This document shows positions 35,867 to 43,978 of a stretch of DNA of 64,000 nucleotides, piece by piece (position 1 is the stretch's first letter; every line of letters starts with the position of its first letter). A program made the position numbers and the translations under genes. The DNA is from Kamptonema formosum PCC 10802 (GTDB taxonomy: Bacteria > Cyanobacteriota > Cyanobacteriia > Cyanobacteriales > Oscillatoriaceae): positions 421,734-485,733 of the forward strand of contig NZ_KB235949.1 of NCBI RefSeq assembly GCF_000332335.1, written 5' to 3'. The notes below the pieces were generated by a model, which made no database searches, had not been told where the DNA came from, and saw only the letters and a list, made by a program, of their open reading frames with translations.

Positions 35867-37378
35867 ACAATACCTTCGCCAAAAAAGGAAAGGGCTTTTG
35901 TAGTACAGTTGTTGTTTACTACAACGACAACTGAGAACTCCACAAAAGCCCATGCTTGACATCTTACCACTTTTACAGTGCCTGCAACCAGAGATTGGGG
36001 CCACCAGTGTGCGTCAACTAAGCCGGATTGCCTTTGCCATGTTGGCCATGACAGGACGAGTGACCATGCTGAGCCTGTCCCGCTGGGCGGGCCAAGGTGG
36101 GAGTTATCGAACTGTCCAACGATTCTTCCACACGGCCCGACCTTGGGCCACTCTGTTCTGGATATTTTTTCGCCAGCATTTATACCGGAGTTCTGAAGTC
36201 TATCTTCTGGCAGGAGATGAAGTGGTCGTCACCAAAGCCGGTAAAAAACCTACGGACTTGAGCGCTTCTTTTCTAGTCTGTATGGCAAATCCTTAACCGG
36301 GCTATCTTTCTTCACACTATCATTAGTAAGTGTTCAGGAAAAACGTTCATTCCCTATAAGGGTCGAACAAGTCATCAAGAACGACCGTGAAAAGTTGAGG
36401 CAGGGGTCTGAAAATACAGAGTCTAGCCCGCCCAAAGGCCAAGTCAAACGACCCAAGGCAAGTCGGAGTAAAAATCAAACGGTCCCGACGGCGACCGACC
36501 CAATACCTAAAAATCGAGGGGGCGACCTGCCGGCAGGAAAAATCAAAATAAAAGCGCCGTCCCTCCCAATCCTGAATTATTGCAAATCCAAAGTTGGATA
36601 GAGTCATTGCTTAAACTGTTGGGCGGTATGCTGCCCCTGACTTATCTGCTATTGGACGGTCACTTTGGCAATAATGCATCTCTGCAAATGGCCCGCCGGC
36701 TGAATTTACATCTAATTTCAAAGCTCCGTTACGATTCGGCGCTTTATATCCCCTATCAAAACCCCGAGCCTGGCCAAACATGCCGCCGGAAATATGGAGA
36801 TAAGCTTGACCTACGCAACATGCCCGCTCAATACCTGAAAAACAGCACGATTGATGGGCCAATTCTCACTGATATCTATCAAGCGCAACTGCTCCACAAG
36901 GAATTTGCTCAACCTCTGAATGTGGTGATTCTGGTCAAGACTCATCAAAGCACTAATGCTCGCCACCACGTCATTTTATTTACCAGTGACCCTGACTTGC
37001 CTTACGACAAGTTAATAAATTTTTACAGCCGGCGCTTTCAAATCGAATTTAATTTTCGGGACAACAATTCTGGGGCCTGGAAGATTTTATGAATGTCAGC
37101 CAAACGGCAGTAACTAATGCGGCCAATCTCTCATTTTTCATGGTCAACCTGTCCCATCACCTGCTGGGGACTGGCCGGGGGAAGCATTGTGGGGACAGTG
37201 TGCTGGATCTCAAAGCCATCTGTCGGGGCTCAAAATATGTGGCCGAAATCATAAAACTCCTTCCGGAAAAACCTGAGCCAGTTTTATTGGCTCAGATTTT
37301 CCAACGTATATCCCGCCTAGGTCGTATCCACCGGCCACCCGCTTGTAGCAACCTCAGCTGATTTGGCGAAGGTATTGT
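35867..37378 (+). mobile_element. IS4/IS701-type insertion sequence
   Basis: 1512 bases bounded by perfect 17-base inverted repeats: ACAATACCTTCGCCAAA (35867-35883) and TTTGGCGAAGGTATTGT (37362-37378). Outside each end lies AGAAACCGGGTTTCT-type sequence (35850-35864 and 37382-37396), so the imperfect inverted repeat extends beyond the ends; this may be a genome palindrome used as target. It contains one frameshifted transposase gene. No clear short target duplication can be named because the flanks are themselves repetitive. Confidence 0.88.
35952..37361 (+). pseudogene. DDE transposase with three frame breaks
   Basis: Frame 1 (35952-36296): MLDILPLLQCLQPEIGATSV...LLAGDEVVVTKAGKK. After a run of six A (36243-36248), a -1 shift is needed to continue as TYGLERFFSSLYGK. 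A second break near 36566 restores LLQIQSW...LLDGHFGNN (second Asp) and FYSRRFQIEFNFRD (Glu). A third, near 37075, restores FWGLEDFMNVSQTAVTNAANLS. The catalytic Asp-Asp-Glu positions are present but spread over frames. The first break lies on a slippery A-run and could be programmed frameshifting; the other two look like true damage, so the element is probably immobile by itself. Confidence 0.85.
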
Positions 37379-37380
37379 TA

Positions 37381-38086
37381 AAGAAACCGGGTTTCTCAGT
37401 CCCTGGACAAGTGACTGGGGTGCGTCTCGGGGAACGCACCCTACTTTTGTGACAGGTGCGATCGCCCTAGCTGGTGGAGCCGCCCGGTGAAGCTTTGCAT
37501 GTTCGCCGGTTGAAGAACCCCACCCCCCAACCCCCTCCCCGTGTGCGGGGAGGGGGAGCTTAAAGGGATTTTCGCTGCTTGGAAAAAGTTTCAATTATCC
37601 TGGTGCAACGCCCCCGGTGAAGCTTTCCATTTTCGCCGGTTGAGTCCCTCTGTGAAAATAGGCCCTTGCCGAGCCTGTCCCACTTTGAAAGTCGTGCCGA
37701 TTTCGCACCAACCTGCGGAACTTACCGGCACCCTGCTGCCGTCCTACTTTTAGTGGTCGTGGAAACTGTAAGCGGTTGAGGTGCCGGCATTACGATTTAT
37801 GGAAAATTGACTAATTTACGGGGAATCACTTTTTTAGGACTTAGGACCTGAAAGAAACCGGGTTTTGTGAGACTTGGCGCTGAAAGTCAAGGAGTCTGGT
37901 TCATAAAACCGGTTTCTGCGTAAGTTCTAAAACACTGAAAGAAACTGGGTTTATGGTGTGAGACTCGGCGCTGAAAGTCAAGGAGTCTGGTTCATAAAAT
38001 CGGTTTCTGCGTAAGTTCTAAACAAGTCAGAATGTCTTCTGACTTCTGAACTGTCATTGTAAAAATAAGTGAAGGAGAGGGGTGAT
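37381..38086. other. Intergenic region with repeats and an 87-base tandem duplication
   Basis: No gene is supported. It contains a GAAACCGGGTTTC palindrome (37385), a HIP1-like GCGATCGC (37459), the CCCCACCCCCCAACCCC/GGGGAGGGGG element (37506-37558), two copies of GGTGAAGCTTT-CAT/TTCGCCGGTTGA (~37487 and ~37617), and a tandem pair of ~87-base units (37849-37932, 37936-38022). The promoter of 38087 should lie here but is not identifiable. Confidence 0.6.
37849..38022 (+). repeat. Tandem duplication of an ~87-base unit
   Basis: Both units share GGCGCTGAAAGTCAAGGAGT and CGGTTTCTGCGTAAGTTCTA, and each has a GAAAC-GGGTTT start; they differ at a few positions and by a three-base insertion (ATGGTG). 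Each unit carries opposing AAACCGG arms that can pair within the unit. Confidence 0.75.
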
Positions 38087-39283
38087 ATGAACTTCTTTCA
38101 GACGGAAAAGAATGGTGTTGCAGTTGGCGCAACAGTGGCGGAACCGCAACGGTTTCCGCGAGTTAACTTTGCTAAAACCGGCTCGCGTACCGGGCTTGTT
38201 TGCGCGGTGGCGCTGACCGGCATTCTGTGTGCGGGTACCGGTGTCGCCGGTGCGGCGGCTGAGGTAGGGCCACAAACCGCCCCCCTAACGGTCAGCCAGA
38301 ACTCGCAACGAGCGAGTCGCTTACCCCGCCAGATCGCTCTCGCCGTTCGCCAGGATCTGTCGCGCCGGGAGGGAATTCCGCTTGATAACTTGCGGATTGT
38401 GGAGGCGGAGCCGCAGACTTGGCGCGATCGCTGCTTGGGTTCGCCCCGCCGGGACGAGCGCTGCGCTCAAGGGCTCACTGAAGGCTGGCGGGTTGTGGTG
38501 TCTGACGGGTCCCAAGAGTGGACTTATTACACGGATGCCACCGGCAGGAATGTGCGGTTGGCCAATGACCCTGACTCTGGGGCTTCCCTGTCCCAGCGTG
38601 TGGCTGACGCCGTGAAGATGGACTTGTCGGGGCGGTTGCGGGTGCCGGCGGATGCGGTGCGGATTGTGAGTGCGGAACGGCGGCAGTGGCCAAATGGCTG
38701 TCTGGGCATATCGAGTCCCGGAGTGTTCTGCACTCAGGCGATTGTGCCGGGTTGGGTGGTGACTGCGGAGATCGCACGAGGGAGAAACGCACAGCAACGC
38801 TGGGTTTATCACACCAACGAATCGGGTTCTGTGGTGAAGCTGAATCAGTCAGGCGGTTTTTCTGATAGTGGCGGTACGGTGAGGCCGATTCGGATTCCTG
38901 CCGGTGAACTGCCGCCTCCTTTGAACAGAGAGACGATTTTTCGGGGGAATGCGAGTGGTGGGTTTGCCGGTTTGACTTATGAGACTATTCTGATGAGCGA
39001 CGGGCGGGTGATTCGGACTCGCGTGACTGGCACTGGTGGTGCAACGGAGATTCGCCGGCTTTCTTTGCAAGAGGTGCGCGAGTTTCAGCGGCTGTTACAG
39101 CGGGTGGATTGGCAGCAGTTTGATGGGTTGTATTACCCGCCGGCTCGCGGTTCTGCGGACTATATCACGGTGACGCTCACCAGTCGAGCCGGTACGACTC
39201 GCTATGCCGATATTATTCAAGACCGGCTGCCTGAAGGGTTACAGGAGGTTGTGGAAGCTTGGAATAGAATTGCTAGCCGGTGA
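38087..39283 (+). CDS. Exported protein with two repeated domains and an emfourin-like C-terminus
   Basis: 398 residues; ATG 38087 follows GGAGAGGGGTGAT. A membrane/signal segment lies at ~40-62 (LVCAVALTGILCAGTGVAGAAA) after a ~35-residue basic head. Two homologous domains (~85-165 and ~170-255) share the pattern AVxxDLSxR...AxRIVxAE..W.xxCLG....C.Q...GW.V...........Y.T...G..V.L; each keeps two Cys, likely a disulfide. The C-terminal part (~285-395: ASGGFAGLTYET...LQEVREFQRLL) resembles emfourin, the protealysin inhibitor. Periplasmic location and protease inhibition are inferred. It is a single gene; a strong hairpin separates it from the convergent DUF1822 gene. Confidence 0.7.
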   Translation: MNFFQTEKNGVAVGATVAEPQRFPRVNFAKTGSRTGLVCAVALTGILCAGTGVAGAAAEVGPQTAPLTVSQNSQRASRLPRQIALAVRQDLSRREGIPLDNLRIVEAEPQTWRDRCLGSPRRDERCAQGLTEGWRVVVSDGSQEWTYYTDATGRNVRLANDPDSGASLSQRVADAVKMDLSGRLRVPADAVRIVSAERRQWPNGCLGISSPGVFCTQAIVPGWVVTAEIARGRNAQQRWVYHTNESGSVVKLNQSGGFSDSGGTVRPIRIPAGELPPPLNRETIFRGNASGGFAGLTYETILMSDGRVIRTRVTGTGGATEIRRLSLQEVREFQRLLQRVDWQQFDGLYYPPARGSADYITVTLTSRAGTTRYADIIQDRLPEGLQEVVEAWNRIASR

Positions 39284-39381
39284 TCGGGGTGATGGGGAGA
39301 TTTTGATTGGGCAATTCTAGTGCCGGTGGTTGCTCCCCTGGGGATTGAGATCGGGGATATTTATACCGGGGTAATTTAGAG

Positions 39382-39425
39382 CCTGGCGATTGAAAGAGAC
39401 TGTTGGCGAACTTTCAATCGCCAGG
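39382..39425. terminator. Perfect 15-base-pair hairpin between convergent genes
   Basis: CCTGGCGATTGAAAG / CTTTCAATCGCCAGG with a 14-base loop, exactly between the ends of the genes at 38087 (+) and 39446 (-). Symmetry suits a bidirectional terminator; there is no long T-run, so this is inferred from position and stem. Confidence 0.65.
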
Positions 39426-39445
39426 AACCTAGCTAATCGCTTTCC

Positions 39446-40363
39446 TCAAATCGAGAACTGTTCAGTGACACCGGCATCCCCCAGAGAGACTCGCACGCCA
39501 AACTTGTCCCCCCGTTCCGCCTCAAACTCATATTGGATGAACTCATCATCGCATCGCGCGGTAACTTCTTTGAACACCTCGCCGGTGTCAGTCAGCACCG
39601 TCAGTTTGAGATTCGGCGGTAGGGTAGTGTCTTCCCCGCTGGGATAAACCCGCGCCTTGACACCAACTGCTCCCTTCTCTTCTTCCCAGACATTGATCGT
39701 TAAAACGACGGGATGTCCTTGAACGTCGATTCCCAAATCGCGAATCAGCTTAGCGCGTTTAGCCACCTGGCTCTTAAAAGCCGGCATCAGTTTTGGAGAA
39801 ACCAATTCCTCAACTGCCTGCCAGCCGGCATCAAAGACACCCTCTAGCCATTGCAGTAAATTTACCACAGGGGGTGCCGGTTCGTCAATAGGTTCTGGAA
39901 TTTCGTCAATCAAATCTTCCAGAGAGCGCAACTCGCTGAGGAGCAACACCCCAGCCGGTGCGGTTTTGGCAAAGCCCAACAGCTTGGCTTCTTTGGCATC
40001 TTCGTCAATTTCTACCACCACATAGCCAACCCGGTCCTCCCGAACATCTTCAGGAAGCGGGCAAACTTTGGCCCCCCGCAAAACGGGCCGGCACTCCAGT
40101 CGCCCCCAGTCTTTTACGAGCAAGTCTGCTGTATCCAGAAAAGCCTGCATAGCCGGTTGCCAGCTGTGACTTGCCGGCAAATCAGTCTCAATCCCCACGC
40201 ACCGGCAGTAAAAGTTCACCGCCTGTACCGCCAGGGAGTTAAGATAAACTTGTCGCGCCTTATCGGGGTTTTTGTGCAGCCGGCTAAACGTTTCGGCCTG
40301 CCGGCAGTTATCCGCCGTCAGGGGAACGTTGAAAGTCAAATGTTCTGTGAGGTTAGTCATCAT
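39446..40363 (-). CDS. DUF1822 family protein
   Basis: 305 residues. N-terminal half: LTFNVPLTADNCRQAETFSR, VNFYCRCVGIETDLPASHSW, AGVLLLSELRSLEDLIDEI. C-terminal half is a beta-rich domain (IDVQGHPVVLTINVWEEEKG, GVKARVYPSGEDTTLPPNLK). The family is cyanobacterial and very often follows a small sigma-70 family gene, as here, with only one base between the sigma stop codon and this ATG. It is probably translated with the sigma factor and may regulate it, for example as an anti-sigma factor; this is inference. CHAT or secretion genes often found in these clusters are absent here. Confidence 0.88.
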   Translation of the reverse strand: MMTNLTEHLTFNVPLTADNCRQAETFSRLHKNPDKARQVYLNSLAVQAVNFYCRCVGIETDLPASHSWQPAMQAFLDTADLLVKDWGRLECRPVLRGAKVCPLPEDVREDRVGYVVVEIDEDAKEAKLLGFAKTAPAGVLLLSELRSLEDLIDEIPEPIDEPAPPVVNLLQWLEGVFDAGWQAVEELVSPKLMPAFKSQVAKRAKLIRDLGIDVQGHPVVLTINVWEEEKGAVGVKARVYPSGEDTTLPPNLKLTVLTDTGEVFKEVTARCDDEFIQYEFEAERGDKFGVRVSLGDAGVTEQFSI

Positions 40364-40364
40364 T

Positions 40365-41150
40365 TTAACCTAATCCCTCCTTGCTGTCCAAATAGTCCTG
40401 AAATTGCGGTGCGAAATGCCGGCACGCTTGCCTGAAGAAACTGTGTATTGTCACATAAGGGATTTTATTCCCAAACTTGGCTACAATTTCTGGCCATGAC
40501 TTGTCTTCTAGGAAACAGAGGGCGATGGTGCGATAATTCGCTTCAGGGTGATTTCGGATATGCCTCTTTTGGAAAACACCCTCCGGGTCTTCTTGGATAT
40601 AGTCCCGCAACTCCTGCAAAAGCATAGACGGCTGGTTTTGTGCTATGCTATCCAGATAAGTCTCTCCCGATTCGCCGTCACTGTCGGGAGTTCTCACATG
40701 TACGTCTAGAGAGAGCGTTTGCACCCATTTTCTTTGGTTGTCCTGGCTCACTCTCTTGCGATTGAGATGCCTGTCAGCGGCGTCCCGAAACCGCCACTTC
40801 AGCGTATTGTTGACCCATGAGATCACCTTGCCTTTACTTGGGTCATAGCTGTCAATATTTTTGCACACATATAGCCAAAGTTCCTGCAGCGCTTCATTGT
40901 AGACTTCGGGCGGGCAGTCATACCTGTCTGCGCAATAAAGCTTGCCCGATGCCTGAATCGCCATAACCAGCTTGGTTAAAGCTTTCTTTCGGGCTTTACT
41001 GTTAGCGGGGTGCTTCTGGGCTTCCAGAGCCAGCTTGTCCAGTTCGTCCATAGGGCGGGTGTCCTTGGGGCTAGCATGTAGCTGGGGTGGGCTTGCGCCG
41101 GCACTCTCTGGCAACCGTTGAGCCGGTGTCTGCTGTTTCGGGAGTGGCAT
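40365..41150 (-). CDS. Sigma-70 family (ECF-like) RNA polymerase sigma factor
   Basis: 261 residues. AAGGAG lies upstream of ATG 41150. A non-conserved head (~1-40) is followed by region 2 (LWLYVCKNIDSYDPSKG, VISWVNNTLKWRFRDAADRH) and, at the C-terminus, a region-4-like helix-turn-helix (TIALCFLEDKSWPEIVAKF, IPYVTIHSFFRQACRHF). It would direct RNA polymerase to its own promoter set. It is transcribed first in a two-gene unit with the DUF1822 gene. Target promoters and signal are unknown. Confidence 0.85.
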   Translation of the reverse strand: MPLPKQQTPAQRLPESAGASPPQLHASPKDTRPMDELDKLALEAQKHPANSKARKKALTKLVMAIQASGKLYCADRYDCPPEVYNEALQELWLYVCKNIDSYDPSKGKVISWVNNTLKWRFRDAADRHLNRKRVSQDNQRKWVQTLSLDVHVRTPDSDGESGETYLDSIAQNQPSMLLQELRDYIQEDPEGVFQKRHIRNHPEANYRTIALCFLEDKSWPEIVAKFGNKIPYVTIHSFFRQACRHFAPQFQDYLDSKEGLG

Positions 41151-41285
41151 GAATCACTGCGTCTCCTTGCGAACCGAGGTTTCTAAGGGTTTATCTGCCG
41201 CGAGAGCCGGTTTTCTACAAATTTTAAATTGTTTGTGCTAATCTCTGCCGCCTATTTGATAAGTAGAGATTATCAGTTGAGCCCT

Positions 41286-41330
41286 AGGCATTGGGCATGG
41301 GGGATTGGGCATGGAGCATGGGGGATTGCC
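41286..41330. repeat. GGGCATGG / GGGGATTGG low-complexity array
   Basis: Consecutive seven- to eight-base units (CATTGGGCATGGGGGATTGG and similar). Same kind as the arrays at 14510-14580 and, reversed, 18259-18293. Confidence 0.6.
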
Positions 41331-41353
41331 GGTGGCCACCGCCCAAACTCCTC

Positions 41354-41421
41354 TAATAGCACTAGCCACTTAGGGAACGGACGTAGGACAGGCGTCTCGC
41401 CTGTCCCTGCTGAATGCTATT
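41354..41421 (+). repeat. MITE-like element, copy J (internally shortened)
   Basis: AATAGCACTAGCCACTTAGG begins it, then GGACAGGCG-TCT-CGCCTGTCC, ending GAATGCTATT. The right arm is reduced to a few bases, giving a 68-base remnant. Confidence 0.6.
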
Positions 41422-41433
41422 GAAAACCCCGCC

Positions 41434-42282
41434 TTATGAATCAAACTCCAAGAAATCAGGGCGAGCCTGTTGGGTTTGGGTGAGCTGTTGCTCCAGGGCG
41501 CTCCAGTCCTCTCGCTCAATCAGGGAGATAAACTGGTCAAGCTGACCGCGATAGGCGTGAAGGGCTCGCAGCAATTCGCGGCGGTTGTACTTGGCCATCA
41601 GCAGGCCCAGTTCGGGATTGCCGCCGCCGACGCGGCTGGTATCGCGGAAGCCGGTGCTGGCCAGCTGTTTGGCCAAAGACAGGACAGCGGGGTCGGGTTC
41701 GCCGGTGCAGGCGGAAATCAAACTGGCGCTAACTGTCACCGGCAGGTGAGAGATCCAAGCCACGGCTCGGTCGTGGTCTTCCGGACTGCAGCGGTAGAGG
41801 CGAGCGCCGAGGGAGCGGGCCAGTTGTTCCACGGCTTCCAGAGCTGCCGGTGGGGTAGAAGCCACCGGCGTAGTGACATAAGGTCTGCCGGCGAATAAAC
41901 TGGACTCGGCAACCTCAATGCCGCTCTCGGCCTTGCCGGCCATAGGGTGGCCGCCGACAAAGTTGGGCCACAGGGGGGAGAGGGCCTGAACCACCGGCGT
42001 TTTTACCGAGCCCACATCGGTCAAAACTGCTGTTGGTGAGAGATGGGGGATGAGTTGCTCGACCGTTGGTACAATGACGGAAAGTGGCGTGCAAATAAAC
42101 ACCACCTCTGCGGCTGCCATCAGGGTCAAATCCACACCAGCATCATCGACGATCCCGCGTGCCACAGCCAACTGGCACGTCTCTTGGCGGCGAGAGTTCC
42201 CCAAAACGCGGTGCCCGCACGCTCGCAAGTCTAAACCGAGGGAGCCACCAATCAGCCCCAGCCCCACAATACCAATATGCAT
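41434..42282 (-). CDS. tyrA: Prephenate/arogenate dehydrogenase TyrA
   Basis: 282 residues. Dinucleotide fold at the N-terminus (HIGIVGLGLIGGSLG, then NSRR, which fits NADP specificity), FICTPLSV, TDVGSVK, GGHPMAGKAESG with the catalytic His, and a helical C-terminal domain (AWISHLPVTVSASL, FRDTSRVGGGNPELG). It catalyses the oxidative decarboxylation that leads to tyrosine; in cyanobacteria the usual substrate is arogenate with NADP. No ACT or chorismate mutase domain is fused. It is divergent from the pentapeptide genes, with 105 bases between. Confidence 0.95.
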   Translation of the reverse strand: MHIGIVGLGLIGGSLGLDLRACGHRVLGNSRRQETCQLAVARGIVDDAGVDLTLMAAAEVVFICTPLSVIVPTVEQLIPHLSPTAVLTDVGSVKTPVVQALSPLWPNFVGGHPMAGKAESGIEVAESSLFAGRPYVTTPVASTPPAALEAVEQLARSLGARLYRCSPEDHDRAVAWISHLPVTVSASLISACTGEPDPAVLSLAKQLASTGFRDTSRVGGGNPELGLLMAKYNRRELLRALHAYRGQLDQFISLIEREDWSALEQQLTQTQQARPDFLEFDS

Positions 42283-42387
42283 CTGCCACCCACTGCAAGC
42301 TACTGAGTTCTATTTTGAGCCTTAACGCTAGCATGGTAATGCCCAGTCCTATGACTGTAAAGTCGGGATGTTTAAAAGGGACCCCCG

Positions 42388-43914
42388 ATGGAAACCGAGG
42401 AACTCCTAGAAAAATATGCATCTGGCATCAGGGACTTTACTGCTGTTAACCTCTGTGAAGCCAACCTGAGTCGAGTCAACTTGAGCGGGGCCAATTTGAG
42501 TCAGGCCAATCTGAGTATCGCGAATTTAGGGGGTGCAAATCTCAATGGAGCCAATCTGAGTCACGCCAAACTGAACGTCGCCAAACTGAATGGAGCCAAT
42601 CTCAGCGGGGCCAACCTGAACGGCGCTGACCTCAACGTGGCCAACTTGATCAGGGCTGATCTCAGTGACGCATCGATGATTCAAGCGGCGCTGATTCGGG
42701 CAGAACTGATCCGAGTGGAGCTCAGCAGAGCCAACCTCAGCGAGGCGAACTTGAACGCCGCCACCTTGAGAGAGGCCAAACTCAGGCACGCGAATCTGGC
42801 CGGTGCCAACTTGAGCGAGGCGGATCTGACCAATGCCTCGCTGAAAGCCGCCAACTTGGAGAGGGCGACGCTGCGGGAAACGGATTTGAGGGGTGCGGAC
42901 CTGAGTGGGGCGAACCTGAGAAACGCCGAACTCAGACGGGCCAACCTCTCGCAAGCTAAACTGATAGGGGCGGATCTGAGTGGGGCAAATTTGAGATGGG
43001 CGGATTTGAGCGGGGCGACGCTGAGATGGGCGGACCTGAGCGAGGCAAAATTGAGTGGGGCCAATTTAAGAGGTGCGGACCTCAGCGGAGCCAACCTGCT
43101 CAATGCCAGCTTAGTCTACTCGGATCTAACGCAGTCAAATTTGATTGAAGTCGATTGGACAGGAGCGGACTTGTCGGGAGCCACCTTGACCGGTGCCAAA
43201 ATGTATGAGGTGATGAGGTTCGGTCTGAAAACAGAAGGGCTGATCTGCGAGTGGGTTGACCTGAGCCCGAACGGCGACCGGTCCGTGACCTACCGCCTCA
43301 GCCCAGAAGAGTCGAAAAAATTTTTCAATCAAACACTGCCAACCGTCCGAATTACCATCGACTCACAGCTCAATCCCGACGCCCATCTGGCTTTAGCGGT
43401 CGCTTACCACCAAATTGCTTACCACTACCCAGCGATGGGCTACCCCCCCAACATCGAAGTCAGCGGTCGCCGAACCATTCTAACGTTTAGGACCAGCAGC
43501 GACACTCGATTATTTCCCACGGCTTATGTGGCCATACTGCCCTTTAAGGATGGCGGATTAACCCAAGAGAAAATTGTCAATTTGGTGCAAATGATCGAAT
43601 CACAAGATATCAGCAATCTGCTCAATAAAGCGGTTGGGAAAATCGAGGAGATCAAAAAATCGGAGACGTTTTCCAGGCTGGTAAAGCGCGAAAAGTTCTT
43701 TCAATCTCCCACGCTGACAGTGATAACGAACTCTGGCAACCGAACCTTGGATGTCCACCACCACCCCAGTTTCGGCAAGCGCTGGATGAACACCTCTGAA
43801 CTCATCGAACTCTACCCGGGCAGTTTGGATGAAAGCCAGCAACTCGCTCTCCCTCCTGTCAGTGTAATTGTAAATTTTATACAGGGCTTGCATTTGCTCT
43901 CCAGTAAATTTTGA
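42388..43914 (+). CDS. Pentapeptide-repeat protein with a conserved C-terminal domain (first of a pair)
   Basis: 508 residues. Head ~1-20 (ELLEKYASGIRDFTAVNLCE), then about 50 A(N/D)LSx pentapeptides to ~275, which fold as a right-handed quadrilateral beta helix. A non-repeat C-terminal domain (~280-508) follows, with RFGLKT(E)GLICEWVDLSP, ESKKFFNQTLPTVRI, LFPTAYVAILPF and VHHHPSFGKRWMN. It shares this with the gene at 43979. AAGGGA lies upstream of ATG. No signal peptide is seen, so it is probably cytoplasmic. The function of the C-terminal domain is unknown; it may be a ligand- or partner-binding head. Confidence 0.9.
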   Translation: METEELLEKYASGIRDFTAVNLCEANLSRVNLSGANLSQANLSIANLGGANLNGANLSHAKLNVAKLNGANLSGANLNGADLNVANLIRADLSDASMIQAALIRAELIRVELSRANLSEANLNAATLREAKLRHANLAGANLSEADLTNASLKAANLERATLRETDLRGADLSGANLRNAELRRANLSQAKLIGADLSGANLRWADLSGATLRWADLSEAKLSGANLRGADLSGANLLNASLVYSDLTQSNLIEVDWTGADLSGATLTGAKMYEVMRFGLKTEGLICEWVDLSPNGDRSVTYRLSPEESKKFFNQTLPTVRITIDSQLNPDAHLALAVAYHQIAYHYPAMGYPPNIEVSGRRTILTFRTSSDTRLFPTAYVAILPFKDGGLTQEKIVNLVQMIESQDISNLLNKAVGKIEEIKKSETFSRLVKREKFFQSPTLTVITNSGNRTLDVHHHPSFGKRWMNTSELIELYPGSLDESQQLALPPVSVIVNFIQGLHLLSSKF

Positions 43915-43978
43915 ACTAACCCCTAGCTAGCTGCTTGTTTTCACCACAGAATAGAAAAGTATTGGAACGGGAACTCTG

